Part shown: in pieces, positions 51,685 through 60,535 of the stretch
Layout of the letters: every line of letters begins with the position of its first letter
Numbering within the stretch: the stretch's first letter is position 1
NCBI GenBank assembly: GCA_963705325.1
Contig: OY970069.1
Span: forward strand, 2,418,001-2,482,000
DNA length: 64,000 nt
Origin: DATARH01 sp963705325
GTDB taxonomy: Bacteria; Pseudomonadota; Alphaproteobacteria; ATCC43930; CGMCC-115725
Reading direction: 5' to 3'
Notes under the pieces: model-generated
What the model was told of the DNA's origin: nothing
What the model saw: the letters and a program-made list of their open reading frames with translations, nothing else
Database searches by the model: none
Position numbers and translations under genes: made by a program

Positions 51685-52029
51685 TTAACCGAAGATGAAG
51701 GTGAACCGCGCATCCCCGATTTTCCCAGTGCCCGCCCAATAGGTGCCGTTGGAGATGAACATAAACGGCCCGCTCCTGCCATTAGAGCACGTAATGGTCC
51801 CCTGACCGTCAACGGGTGTCACATACGCGAAGGTTCCGGTGCACGTGGTCCCCTTATCGCCGCGGATGGCGAGGGTGCCCGACTGGTCGAGATAGCCGGT
51901 CGCGGAGCCGGAAAACGTCTCTTTATCGGTCTGCCCTTGCAGGGGCAGGGATGTGGCGCAGCCCGTGATGAGAAGCCCCAACACCGCTGCCAATGCCAAG
52001 CGCATCGGCCGTGGTTGCCCTGACCTCAT
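51685..52029 (-). CDS. Small lipoprotein
   Basis: A 114-residue protein with a lipoprotein signal peptide ending LLITGC-ATS (lipobox). The mature part is small and beta-rich (FSGSATGYLDQSGTLAIRGDKG, CTGTFAYVTPVDGQGTITCSNGRSGPFMF) and contains two cysteines. It would be anchored to the membrane facing the periplasm. GGGGAGAG six bases ahead supports ATG 52029; ATG 52005 also works. Function unknown. Confidence 0.7.
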   Translation of the reverse strand: MRSGQPRPMRLALAAVLGLLITGCATSLPLQGQTDKETFSGSATGYLDQSGTLAIRGDKGTTCTGTFAYVTPVDGQGTITCSNGRSGPFMFISNGTYWAGTGKIGDARFTFIFG

Positions 52030-52089
52030 GGTTCTCTCCCCTGGTTCTTATTTTGCGCACACCCCGGATGTGGGAGGCGGCCCGCGTCC

Positions 52090-52314
52090 CTGCTGTATGA
52101 GATCGCGAGCCTATTAAACACCTCGCCGGAGTACTTTTTCGAGGGCATTGACGACCATCACTCGACGGAGCTACCTGCCAAGCAGCGGGTGTTGCTGAGC
52201 TTCATGCGTAGTGTCAGTGAGATTGGCAGTGAGGCACATCGGGAGGTACTCCACCATCGGTCGCGTCCGGGGGTTGGCGGGGCTGGAGTAGGCAAGGAGG
52301 GGTACTGCTGTTGA
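52090..52314 (+). pseudogene. C-terminal fragment of an XRE-family regulator
   Basis: The open frame reads LLYEIASLLNTSPEYFFEGID, the end of the helix-turn-helix dimer segment seen in many XRE regulators (SRLYEIARVLDVPVSYFFEG). The DNA-binding helices and any start codon are missing upstream. Decayed gene. Confidence 0.5.
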
Positions 52315-52542
52315 TCCTCAAAGGAGGACGAACAGCTCGATGATTGTGCCCAGGGTAAGTGCCGTCACGCGATGCCACCAGCGACTACCCTCTCTACGGT
52401 GTTCATATCGAGATTTCCGTAGCAGGATCGTGGAGGCGAACTTTATCAACCGCTGCGACACCCCGCCATACCGTTAACCGCTGTTTAAACGAGTTCAGGC
52501 ATCTTGTGATGTGCCGCCAACCGAGGCGGAGGGATCGCCGCC

Positions 52543-52626
52543 ATGCGCTGGGTGCTGGTGAGTGTGATCGCAATCCTGGGTCTTCTGTCCCTGCTGACCC
52601 ACGACGTAACTGCGCCCTTCAATTGA
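52543..52626 (+). CDS. Possible 27-aa membrane peptide
   Basis: MRWVLVSVIAILGLLSLLTH and seven further residues form one membrane helix; GGCGGAGGG lies nine bases before the ATG. Size makes it uncertain. The region 52315-52542 shows nothing else. Confidence 0.3.
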   Translation: MRWVLVSVIAILGLLSLLTHDVTAPFN

Positions 52627-52654
52627 GCGGATGTAACGCAGGTTCGAGCCGACG

Positions 52655-52816
52655 ATGAGCTTCCCCACAGCCGACGACTTCCACGCGGAAGCAGAGCAAC
52701 TTCGCGAGTTCGCGGACCAAGCGGACGATCCCGAAGTTGCCGAGAAGTATAGACAACTGGCTGCCCGCTTCGAGGCGATAGCCCGGAGCGTTGAGCTAGC
52801 GAGGGCGCTCCGCTAG
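52655..52816 (+). CDS. Small helical protein, 53 aa
   Basis: An all-helical charged protein (DDFHAEAEQLREFADQADDP then EVAEKYRQLAARFEAIARSV). It belongs to the type of short DPEVA..Y..LA-containing proteins common in Bradyrhizobium-like genomes, function unknown. It starts 28 bases after the preceding small ORF. Confidence 0.5.
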   Translation: MSFPTADDFHAEAEQLREFADQADDPEVAEKYRQLAARFEAIARSVELARALR

Positions 52817-52902
52817 CCGGTCAATCGCAGTCCCGGCGTTCGCGGTTCAGCAGGTCATCGACAAAAGGGCGGCTAGGTCGCAACCAAAGTAAAGTACGTG
52901 CC

Positions 52903-53199
52903 ATGCAAGTTGCCCAGCCTGTCAACATTGCAGTACCTCTCCTTTGCGCCGAGGACTATCCACAATTCTGCCGTGCCTGCGCTGGTCTACCACCCACATA
53001 TGCAGAATGGCAGTTTAATCAGCGGCAATATCATCGTCGCCATCGCCGCTCCGACAATAAGCTCGTCTCGATGCCTATCGACCCGGCTGCGCTTGAAGAA
53101 TATTGCGCTCGGGAGCACCGCTCAGCGACCGCTGACGCCCTTTATTGTGTGGCTCATGAGAAAATGCTGGTAGCGGCAGTCCGACGCCGCCAACGGTAA
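52903..53199 (+). CDS. Hypothetical protein, 98 aa
   Basis: The product (MQVAQPVNIAVPLLCAEDYP...) has a helical C-terminal half (IDPAALEEYCAREHRS, HEKMLVAAVRRRQR) and four cysteines. There is no family match that I know. Another frame over the same bases is open, so coding is only moderately supported. Confidence 0.4.
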   Translation: MQVAQPVNIAVPLLCAEDYPQFCRACAGLPPTYAEWQFNQRQYHRRHRRSDNKLVSMPIDPAALEEYCAREHRSATADALYCVAHEKMLVAAVRRRQR

Positions 53200-53676
53200 T
53201 CTGTCTGGAGCTGCGGACTGCGGCAGCAGAACCGAGCGCCCGCGCTAAGCGTTCCACAGGCTCTGTCGAAGCGCTTCTGCAGGCGCGGGTTCCAACGGCG
53301 GGAATATCGGCCTACGGCCTTCGCGGGGTCCGCTATCGGCGCTCTGAACACATTCAACGCGGGCACAGCGAACGACCGCTATCAGGATCCAAGAGCAGCC
53401 GTTCCACGGAGGCCGTGAACCCGCCCATTGCTGTTCCACATGAGCGATCGGCCTTGTCCTCTGGCGTCACACCCACCGTCTTCGATCAGCTCGTAACGCT
53501 CGATCTGCTCCCGTATCCGAGCCGCCAACCTTCGCGCATCCTTAGCCCGCTCCTCCGGAGTCCGCGCTAGCCTCGTGGGATCGTCCGATACCTCGGGCCA
53601 TCGGGTTTCGGGCTTGCCATGTGCCCGGTCCGGATCGCGCTGCGTGCCAAGCAGACCACCTCATCTGAGCGGTACT
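53200..53676. other. 477-base gap with repeat and possible gene debris
   Basis: It contains the second copy of the dispersed repeat (53336-53409). On the minus strand a helical open frame without start codon (RTPEERAKDARRLAARIREQ, about 53385-53640) could be a gene remnant. No intact gene is seen. Confidence 0.4.
53336..53409. repeat. Dispersed diverged repeat, copy 2
   Basis: It begins tcggcgctctgaacacattc and runs to gccgttccacgg, matching copy 1 at 46136-46205 with scattered substitutions. Repeats of this look are frequent in Bradyrhizobium-type intergenic DNA. Confidence 0.5.
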
Positions 53677-54816
53677 TCAGCTCCTCAGGTGAGGCATCAC
53701 CTCGGCGGCGAAAAGATCCATGTTCCGCCGCGTCAGTTCGTCGGAAAGGATGCCGAACTGGAGGAGTGCCACGAGGATGCCAAAGCCGGTACGCTCTCGC
53801 ATCCGCTCGATCCCTGCTAGCACCGTCTGGGGGCTGCCGATGAGCGCGGTGCCGCTCTCTATAAGCCCCTCTGCGGTCGCCTTGCCGCCTCCCAGCCCCC
53901 GGCGCATGGCGATGAAATTCTTCATCGAGCTCATCGAGGTGTAGCCTGGCGGCATCAGCATCTCGAAGGTCTGGCGCAGGAAATCGTTAAACAGCGTCTC
54001 GGCCGCTCTGCCCGCCTCAGCACGGGCGCGGTCGTCGGTTTCGGCGACATAGATCGGACAGGCCCAGCCGAGCTGCTCCGCCGCTGCCTCGTAGCCATAT
54101 TCCCGCGCCTTGTCGCGATAGGTGTTGTGGTAGCGCGCGACGAGGTCAGCCGATGAGAAGGTGACAAGAAACGGATATTTGCGCTTGGGATTGGACGCCC
54201 AGGCGACCGTCTCGCTCGACCCCTGCGACGGGATCCACACCGGCGGGTGCGGGGTCTGATAGGGCCGCGGCCAGAGATTGACGTAACGCAGGCTGAAATG
54301 ATCGCCGTCGAAGGCGAACGGGCCGGGCTCAGTCCAGGCCCGGATGATCAGGTCATGCGCTTCGTGAAAGCGCTCGTGCGAAAAATACGGGTTGGTGCCC
54401 GACGAGTGATATTCCGAGCCGATGCCGCGCACGAAGCCAGCGATGATGCGGCCCTTCGACAGATTGTCGAGCATCGCGAATTCTTCGGCGATGTAGATCG
54501 GGTTGTTTACCAGAGGCAACGCGCGGCCGAGGATCGCGATCTTGACGCTCTTGGTGCGCTGGATCAGCGCGCTGGCGATCAGATTGGGCGCCGGCATCAG
54601 ACCGTAGGCGGTCTGGTGGTGCTCGTTGACACCGATCGCATCGAAGCCAAGCTCCTCGGCATAGACAAGTGCGTCGATGTGGCGGGCATATTCCTCGGCA
54701 CCCTTGATTGGGTCGTACATGCGGTTGGGCAGTACCACCCAGGGCGAGCGGTGCTTTGCCGCTTCCTCCAGATCGAGCGGCCGATATGGCATCAGATGGA
54801 AGGAGACGAGCTTCAT
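53677..54816 (-). CDS. LLM class flavin-dependent oxidoreductase
   Basis: A 379-residue luciferase-like monooxygenase TIM barrel using reduced FMN or F420. Family features include YAEELGFDAIGVNEHHQTAYGL, APNLIASALIQRTKSVKIAILGRALPL, and GRIIAGFVRGIGSEY. Substrate unknown. The start ATG overlaps the stop of the upstream hydrolase by four bases; flavin oxygenase plus alpha/beta hydrolase is a common catabolic pairing. Confidence 0.88.
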   Translation of the reverse strand: MKLVSFHLMPYRPLDLEEAAKHRSPWVVLPNRMYDPIKGAEEYARHIDALVYAEELGFDAIGVNEHHQTAYGLMPAPNLIASALIQRTKSVKIAILGRALPLVNNPIYIAEEFAMLDNLSKGRIIAGFVRGIGSEYHSSGTNPYFSHERFHEAHDLIIRAWTEPGPFAFDGDHFSLRYVNLWPRPYQTPHPPVWIPSQGSSETVAWASNPKRKYPFLVTFSSADLVARYHNTYRDKAREYGYEAAAEQLGWACPIYVAETDDRARAEAGRAAETLFNDFLRQTFEMLMPPGYTSMSSMKNFIAMRRGLGGGKATAEGLIESGTALIGSPQTVLAGIERMRERTGFGILVALLQFGILSDELTRRNMDLFAAEVMPHLRS

Positions 54817-55595
54817 GGCGCGACTCCTTCCAGGAAGTCGAGAACCTGACGCGTGAGCTCCGGCGCCTTCTCCACATGCGGAAGATGTCCGCACCCCTCC
54901 AGCAGCGAGAGCCGGGCATCGGGCAGGCGCTCACGCCACAACGCGGCAAATTCCGGCGGCATGATCTTATCGTCGTCGCCCCAGACGACGAGCGCCGGCA
55001 GCTTGATGCGGTGCAGCCACTTCTCGAGATCGGGATTGAACCAACGTGGCTGCCAGCCGAGCTTCGCGACGGTGAAACGGTTGCGCAGCATCACGTCCAG
55101 CTGCTCTTCGCTCGGGGTCAGCGCCAGGATGCGGTCGGCAAAGGCTTGGTCGTGATAGAGGTTGCGCAGGGCCTCTTCGGGCCCCCAGATGAAGTTATCG
55201 CCGCACGGCACACCCTTGACCCGGATGCCGGCCGGCGCAAGCTGCACGAGGCTCTTAAAGCGCGCGCAGTCGCGGATCAGGATCTCGGCGGCGAGCCAGC
55301 CGCCGAGCGAGTTGCCGATGAGATGGATCCGGTCGAGGCCCGCCTCCTCGACGAGGTCGAGGTAGAACATCGCGAGGTCCGACATCGAGGTGATCCACGG
55401 CGGATCGTCGGAACCGCCGAAGCCGGGATGTTCGGGTACCAACAATTCGTAGTGTTCCGCCAACAGGTCGAAGAACGGAAGCCATTGCGGCACCCCACCG
55501 GCGCCATGCAGGAACAGCACCGTCGGGCCCCGCCCGGCGCGGTGTAGCTTGATGGTCACATCCCGGATCTTGAGATCGGTCAGTTGCGCCGGCAT
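54813..55595 (-). CDS. Alpha/beta fold hydrolase
   Basis: A 260-residue hydrolase. The oxyanion HG motif is VLFLHGAGGVPQW, nucleophile Ser in LIGNSLGGWLAAE, acid in VVWGDDDKIMPPEF, and histidine in EGCGHLPHVEKAPE, so the triad is complete. It resembles meta-cleavage-product hydrolases and esterases. It is the first gene of the two-gene unit. Confidence 0.9.
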   Translation of the reverse strand: MPAQLTDLKIRDVTIKLHRAGRGPTVLFLHGAGGVPQWLPFFDLLAEHYELLVPEHPGFGGSDDPPWITSMSDLAMFYLDLVEEAGLDRIHLIGNSLGGWLAAEILIRDCARFKSLVQLAPAGIRVKGVPCGDNFIWGPEEALRNLYHDQAFADRILALTPSEEQLDVMLRNRFTVAKLGWQPRWFNPDLEKWLHRIKLPALVVWGDDDKIMPPEFAALWRERLPDARLSLLEGCGHLPHVEKAPELTRQVLDFLEGVAP

Positions 55596-55987
55596 GAGGT
55601 CCGCCCCCTCTGCAACCCGTGTCCAGCTGCTATTGTAATCGCGTCGAAGACCGTGAGACCATAACGCGCTACCTGGCGGAGGCTGATGCGGTGAAACTCG
55701 CCATCTGGTCGACCTCCGCCCTAAGAGGCTTCTCTGATTGGGGTTAACAGGGTCAAGCTGTTCCTCGTTTTTTCATTCGTACCCGTGGGTCACTCGCTTC
55801 TCTTCGCGGTCGGCGCGTGGCCGCCGCATGATGGGGTCAGGAGGGCGAGGCGTCTCAATCTGACCCGCGACCTTCGGGGCATTGCTGCCCTCCGGCTCCA
55901 GAACTCTCAACGAGATCGCCTTGCCCATCGTCCCCACGGGAACGACGCGGATCCGCCTTCGTCAGGCGGAAACTGGAGCTCCTCTCG
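55596..55987. other. 392-base gap
   Basis: It should hold the promoter of the hydrolase-LLM unit (minus strand) on the left and the non-coding end of the IS110 element on the right. No gene is supported. Confidence 0.35.
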
Positions 55988-57031
55988 TCATGCGGCTGCT
56001 GCGGGCGTTGCGACCAGCTTGCCCCAACGGAACTTGGAGCCGTCGCTCCAAACGCGGTGCAGGATAACGGCCAGTTTTCGGGCGACTGCCACGCGTGCAC
56101 GTGCCATACCCCGGCGCTTGGCGACGTTCATGCCCCAGGCTCGCAGCACCGACCATTTGGTGCTGCGGATCAGCAGTGAGTGGGCCGCCTCATAGAGCGC
56201 GGTGCGGGCAAGTTCGTCGCCGCACCGGCTGATGCGGCCCTGCACATCAGTTTCACCGGATTGGTAGCGCCGGGGTGTCAAACCGAGGTGTGCCCCAACG
56301 TCGCGCGATCTGCGAAAACGATCCGGCCGATCAATCGTTGCGCGAAATGCTAGGGCGGTCAACGGCCCAACACCTTGTACGGTCATCAGCCGCCGGCATG
56401 TTGGCTCGACACGCACTTCGTCGAGGACACGCTTGGTGAGCCTGTCGACTTCTCGGGTCATCATGTCGATGACAGACAGCAATGACTCGGCCAAACCAGC
56501 CAGTACCGGATCGTCAGCGACCAGTTCGTTCACCCGTGCCGCGAAGTTCTTCCGGCTCGGCGTGCCGATCTTCAGCCCGGCTTCGCGCAGCAGCGCGCGC
56601 ACGCCGTTCTCGACGTCGCGCCGCTTGTTGAGCACCATTCGTCGGGCGGTCAGCAGCGCACGCCAGGACCGGCAGGATGGGTTCTTCACATGCACCGCGC
56701 GATACCAGCCGGTTCGCATGATCTGCGCGATCCCACGCGCGTCGTTGCGATCGGTCTTGTTTGGCATCGCACCCATCGCCGCCTTCGCCTGGCGCGCCTC
56801 GATGCAGATCGCCGCGATCCCCGCTTCGGTAAGTCCCTGATGCAGCCAAGCCGTCAGCGAGCATGCCTCGAGGCCAACCCGCTCAATCGCCATTCCGGCC
56901 GCCTTGAAGAACGCGACCAGCGCTTCCGGCTCGCTCACGACACGCGCCTCGCGCACAATCAGACCAGCATCATCGACGATGCAAATGGCGGTCTCTTCCA
57001 ACGACACGTCCAACCCGGCAAAGTAACCCAC
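55988..57031 (-). CDS. IS110 family transposase, intact
   Basis: A 347-residue transposase from GTG 57031 (VGYFAGLDVSLEETAICIVDD). DEDD residues are in the N-terminal RuvC-like domain (LEACSLTAWL, NKTDRNDARGIAQIMRTGWY), and the C-terminal Tnp_20 domain has LMTVQGVGPLTALAFRATI and RDVGAHLGLTPRRYQSGE with the conserved serine region. No frameshift, unlike the other two IS110 genes here. Confidence 0.88.
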   Translation of the reverse strand: MGYFAGLDVSLEETAICIVDDAGLIVREARVVSEPEALVAFFKAAGMAIERVGLEACSLTAWLHQGLTEAGIAAICIEARQAKAAMGAMPNKTDRNDARGIAQIMRTGWYRAVHVKNPSCRSWRALLTARRMVLNKRRDVENGVRALLREAGLKIGTPSRKNFAARVNELVADDPVLAGLAESLLSVIDMMTREVDRLTKRVLDEVRVEPTCRRLMTVQGVGPLTALAFRATIDRPDRFRRSRDVGAHLGLTPRRYQSGETDVQGRISRCGDELARTALYEAAHSLLIRSTKWSVLRAWGMNVAKRRGMARARVAVARKLAVILHRVWSDGSKFRWGKLVATPAAAA

Positions 57032-57212
57032 GGCTGCTCCTCCTCGATGCTTGTGGCCGATCCACACCGGACCACGCTCTACCATCCCGGAGGAGCAGCC
57101 GCCCGATTGCTGGGGGTGAGACCCCAATCACCCCATCTGACCCGAAAATGAATTGAGTGATTTCAGTGACTTGTGATTCGGTCGTAGTTGCGAACAGCGA
57201 CTGAGGCACAAA

Positions 57213-57440
57213 ATGTGGACTGAAATCACCCGACCGAAGTATCTGCGAGACGGATTGCGCTACACGACGACCCAGGAATGGGCGGTGATTGCGCCGTTGC
57301 TGCCGCCGCCGCACGAGGGCCGAGGCCGGCCGCGCACGACCGACTTGCGCGCGGTGGTGAACGCGATCTTCTACATCGCCCAAACCGGTTGCCAGTGGCG
57401 CATGCTGCCGAAAGATTTTCCACCCTACACGACGGTGCAG
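57213..57440 (+). pseudogene. IS5 family transposase N-terminal fragment
   Basis: MWTEITRPKYLRDGLRYTTT, then EWAVIAPLLPPPHEGRGRPRTTDLRAVVNAIFYIAQTGCQWRMLPKDFPP, is the N-terminal DUF4096-type domain of an IS5 transposase. Similarity ends after PPYTTVQ and the DDE domain is absent. A different subgroup from the complete IS5 element at 46 kb. Confidence 0.75.
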
Positions 57441-57529
57441 CGGTCCTCCCCAATACCGGTGCCGTTGACGCCACCTAGGTCGATAACCCGATCGGCGTAG
57501 ACGGCCATCCGGCGGGCCGGTCGCGATGA

Positions 57530-57748
57530 TCACCCGGCGGCGCTGATGCAGATGCCCTGGGCAAGTTCACTATCCACAACGGAGTTGAACATCCGTATTG
57601 CGGTATGCCTGAAGTCAATCCACTGTCCGATGTGCCAAGGGCCAATCTGCCCCCTGTCTGCAAGCGTCTTCAGCATCGTCGCAAGCCGACCAACTCCGAA
57701 GATTCCACCCACGGGAAAGGTCACTTCGCATTCCTCTAAATTCGTCAT
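57530..57748 (-). CDS. Hypothetical protein, 72 aa
   Basis: A small protein (MTNLEECEVTFPVGGIFGVG, then RLATMLKTLADRGQIGPWHIGQWIDF...) with AAAGGA seven bases ahead of the ATG. The amino acid use looks like protein and the sequence has one helix pair. No family recognised. Confidence 0.45.
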   Translation of the reverse strand: MTNLEECEVTFPVGGIFGVGRLATMLKTLADRGQIGPWHIGQWIDFRHTAIRMFNSVVDSELAQGICISAAG

Positions 57749-57798
57749 TGGGCGGTCCTTTATTTTGGGTGTCCCACGGCTAATGAGAGCAATTTGAG

Positions 57799-58296
57799 CT
57801 AGCGCATCATCGGGGCGGACGAGGTGGGTGGATCAGCTTGGGACCCCGGCGGCGTGGTATCGTGACTGTGCGAGGTGACATGGCCATGCGCAATCAGGCC
57901 GAACACCAAGCCTCCCGATAGGGCCAACGCCAAATAGATCGGATGACGCGACGCTAGGGATCTGTGCTTCTGGTCAGTAGAGCTTTTAATATGATCGTTT
58001 TCACCGGCCTTTGGTGCTGCGGGGAGTAACTCCACGAGTCTGCTCGCTATCCTCCGGACCTCCGGTGAGGTCCAAGGGCGGTCTGGTAATCGGGCAAACA
58101 ATCGCGCAAGTTGGTTGGTCGCCGCCTTGCTCGTCAGATGGGACAACCGAGCCGCTTCGGCTCGTGGATCAAGACCCAATCGAGCCAGCGCCGACAGCAC
58201 GCTGAGCGGAATTCCATCTACCTCCTCGCCCACGGAGGCAAACAGAAACGAGTCCATCTCGGGAAGCTCGGGCGCATAGGCGCTGCGAAGCGTCAT
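57799..58296 (-). CDS. Hypothetical protein with C-terminal membrane segment
   Basis: A 165-residue protein. The N-terminal half (MDSFLFASVGEEVDGIPLSVLSALARLGLDPRAEAARLSHL, then LARLFARLPDRPW) matches an unnamed family I know from Bradyrhizobium-type genomes; a later segment (IYLALALSGGLVFGLIAHG) is a membrane helix, followed by a Pro/Ser tail. AGGAG eight bases ahead supports ATG 58296. Function unknown. Confidence 0.6.
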   Translation of the reverse strand: MTLRSAYAPELPEMDSFLFASVGEEVDGIPLSVLSALARLGLDPRAEAARLSHLTSKAATNQLARLFARLPDRPWTSPEVRRIASRLVELLPAAPKAGENDHIKSSTDQKHRSLASRHPIYLALALSGGLVFGLIAHGHVTSHSHDTTPPGSQADPPTSSAPMMR

Positions 58297-58407
58297 TGAA
58301 ATAACTCCTAATAGGCTCCCCTCAGCATCAAAATTTGCGCTGAGCCCGGAAGAACCGGTTTTCGGCTCCGAATTTCTGGTCGGCATACCAAGCAGTGGGC
58401 TGAGTGC

Positions 58408-58554
58408 TCACGATGCATCTTGCTCTACATCTTCCATTCCGTGGATCGCCGCGGGATCGTGCCGAGGATTGATGACGCCAACCCAGGCGGCTGGCTGTCC
58501 GCGCAGCAATGATACCGTACCCAGACCGGCAATCGAGATAAAGAAGATCGGCAC
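58408..58554 (-). CDS. Possible small membrane protein, 48 aa
   Basis: From GTG 58554 the frame encodes PIFFISIAGLGTVSLLRGQP, a membrane helix, then AAWVGVINPRHDPAAIHGMEDVEQDAS. Weak ribosome site; coding uncertain. Confidence 0.3.
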   Translation of the reverse strand: MPIFFISIAGLGTVSLLRGQPAAWVGVINPRHDPAAIHGMEDVEQDAS

Positions 58555-58961
58555 GATTACCGCCCGAAGCTAAAATGTATCACGAAAAATCAGAGAATCC
58601 TTCAAGGTAATATCCATGTTAATCATATAATGTGTAATTGAATTTTTACAATGAAAGAAAACAGTATTTTTTGTTGACCTGCGCTTCTTACTTGCGTGTA
58701 GGTGCCTGATGCGCCGGATTACACCCCGTTTTTTGCGGCGACCAAGGCTCCCCGCTCAATCGATGAAGGGCGCGGGACCTGGCCCGCCAGATCATTAAGA
58801 CGGACGCGCATCAGGCTTCGCGTTGCCAATGGTAAAGGTCGAGATGCTGTTCCAGCCCTCTCCTCGACCAATTCAATGAAATGCGAGAAGCGTCGCGTAT
58901 GCCATTAGGCTCAGGAAGAGCGCGAGGGGAATGACGATCGGCGGAACGAACCAACTCCTGG
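58555..58961. other. 407-base gap with AT-rich core
   Basis: Bases about 58570-58690 are strongly AT-rich for this genome (runs such as gtgtaattgaatttttacaa), likely promoter-bearing or recently acquired. Open frames on either strand here do not look like protein. Confidence 0.4.
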
Positions 58962-59398
58962 TCACGTGCGTCCTCCATCGGAATTTGCTTGTTCTGAGAC
59001 TGCAGCACGAAGCGGCTGCGCCGGCTTCCAGCTTTGCGCGAACCACTTGGCCCTTTCGATTTGAGCCTGCGTCAGACGCAACGAGGCCCGCTGGTAAGCG
59101 GACTGCACACTTTGGAGATTTGCGCCGCGCAAGCTGGTCGTCGCCAAGAGGAACCACCCGCATGCTTTTATCGAGTTCCCAGGTACGTCGGGCTCTCCGG
59201 CATACAATTCCGCGAGCTTGACTTGCGCGCGGGGCAGGCCCTGCTCGGCGGCCGCCAACAACCATCTTATGGCCTCGGACCGGCTGCCCTCAGGGACATA
59301 GAGCGGCTGTCGAGCAATCCGTTTGCGTACGTGATGGCGAGATTGAATTGTGCCGCTGCATCGCCGCGTTCGGCTGCTTGAATCATGTGCTTGTCCAT
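58962..59398 (-). pseudogene. Sel1-repeat family protein, frameshifted
   Basis: The start frame encodes MDKHMIQAAERGDAAAQFNL and AITYANGLLDS, a Sel1-type repeat. After one missing base near 59300-59312 the next frame continues YVPEGSRSEAIRWLLAAAEQGLPRAQVKLAELYAG and KACGWFLLATTSLRGANL, further Sel1-like helices. A restored protein would be about 145 residues. Sel1 proteins scaffold protein interactions. Confidence 0.6.
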
Positions 59399-59506
59399 GT
59401 TCTTCGCTCCTCGACATCCAGGATCGCGAGTATTCGGCGGCCGAGTGGAAGAGCAACGCGCCTCGGGTGATGGTTTGGCGAGCTAATCGAGTCGGAAGAC
59501 GAGCGC

Positions 59507-59731
59507 GTGGCCGCGGTAGCCTGTACGGCGGTCCTCGATAGAGCCTTCGGTAAGCCGCACACTCGACAACCTGACCAGGTTGAGACTCTCGCGGAACGTT
59601 TGGCGGCCATGACTCCGGAACAGCGTCGGGCTGACGCCGAGGCGCTAATTGCCCGGGCTCGGGCGCGCCTCGCTGAGGCGGAACGGGACGAGCTTCCGAT
59701 TATCGAGACCGGCGAGCCTGTCCCGGAGTAG
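59507..59731 (+). pseudogene. C-terminal remnant with RAFGKP motif
   Basis: The frame reads ELIESEDERVAAVACTAVLD-RAFGKP and then a charged coiled coil (MTPEQRRADAEALIARARAR). AVLDRAFGKP-type segments end certain DUF5681 or small-terminase-like proteins. The front part is missing (a stop lies just upstream). GTG 59507 would allow a 74-residue product. Confidence 0.4.
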
Positions 59732-59845
59732 TCCCCGCGCAGCAGGAGTATCTGGTCTCGTCGATCGCACCGCATTCCTTCGCTACGAACAGCGCGGAAG
59801 TGGGGTTTGTGCGGACCGCCCACTCGCAGGTGCCGATGGGCGACA

Positions 59846-60016
59846 TCAGGTTGCCGGTATGGCCTTCGCGAAGGTCGCGGTCGCGATCTTGATCACCAGA
59901 TAGCCGCGTTGTTCCAATTGGACCTTCATCGCCGCGGCCTTCGTCTGGTCGCTGACGACAGTCATGCCGGCTTCGTCGGGTCGCCGCGGATGCCGGTATA
60001 GAATGGTCAAACTCAC
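59846..60016 (-). CDS. Hypothetical protein, 56 aa
   Basis: From GTG 60016 the product VSLTILYRHPRRPDEAGMTV, then VSDQTKAAAMKVQLEQRGYLVIKIATATF, has a strand-helix-strand pattern and looks like a conserved small cytosolic protein. Function unknown. Confidence 0.45.
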   Translation of the reverse strand: MSLTILYRHPRRPDEAGMTVVSDQTKAAAMKVQLEQRGYLVIKIATATFAKAIPAT

Positions 60017-60130
60017 CCGGAACTTCCTTGCGCCTGTCGAACTCGAACTAATCGGCGTAACCGATCGCAGCAAGGTTCGGAAAATACCTAGTGTTGGGGT
60101 TTAACCCTCCTTGCTTGGGAGTCCTCAGAG

Positions 60131-60163
60131 AAAAGCGGCCGGCATCGCTGCCGGCCGTTTTTT
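60131..60163. terminator. Rho-independent terminator, probably bidirectional
   Basis: CGGCCGGCA-tcgc-TGCCGGCCG forms a strong 9-bp hairpin followed by TTTTTT on the plus strand; on the minus strand it is followed by CTTTTC. It lies 20 bases beyond the stop of the minus-strand gene at 60183. Confidence 0.75.
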
Positions 60164-60182
60164 CGTCGCGAGGAGAGACGGA

Positions 60183-60473
60183 TTACCGAATGCCGATGCT
60201 GACACCCGGTAGGCTGATGCCAATGCCCGGACCATAAACCACCGGTGGGGCGTAGTAGGGTGAGCCGTAATAGCCGTTGCCATAGGGCGAGCCATAGACC
60301 ACCGGCGGAGCACGGTAATACCCGCCATTATAGTAGTGGTGGTGCTGGCCGTCCCAGTCGGCGCTGGCCGGGGTGGCGAAGGCGCCGAGGGTGAGCAGCG
60401 CCGCGACGGCGATGCCTCCCGCGAGCTTCACCGGCAGGCAGCGCTTCGAGGTAGTGTCAATATTCCAGGTCAT
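60183..60473 (-). CDS. Secreted Tyr/Gly/Pro-rich small protein
   Basis: A 96-residue protein with a signal peptide (KLAGGIAVAALLTLGAFATPASA) and a mature region of YYNGGYYRAPPVVYGSPYG-type repeats, ending GIGISLPGVSIGIR. An AAGGAGG ribosome site lies six bases ahead. Such proteins are periplasmic or surface proteins of unknown role and are often stress-induced. Confidence 0.75.
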   Translation of the reverse strand: MTWNIDTTSKRCLPVKLAGGIAVAALLTLGAFATPASADWDGQHHHYYNGGYYRAPPVVYGSPYGNGYYGSPYYAPPVVYGPGIGISLPGVSIGIR

Positions 60474-60535
60474 AGCGACCTCCTTATACTAAGCGTGGTG
60501 TCACGGTCGCGCAGCGCGACCGTTAGCCGATTTGG

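Noticed and set aside
53385..53640. Helical minus-strand frame
   Set aside because: It has no ATG, GTG or TTG start and no ribosome site, so it is noted as debris and not as a gene.
58702..59008. Two short frames (58702-58908 plus, 58811-59008 minus)
   Set aside because: Composition and lack of ribosome sites or motifs give no support for coding.
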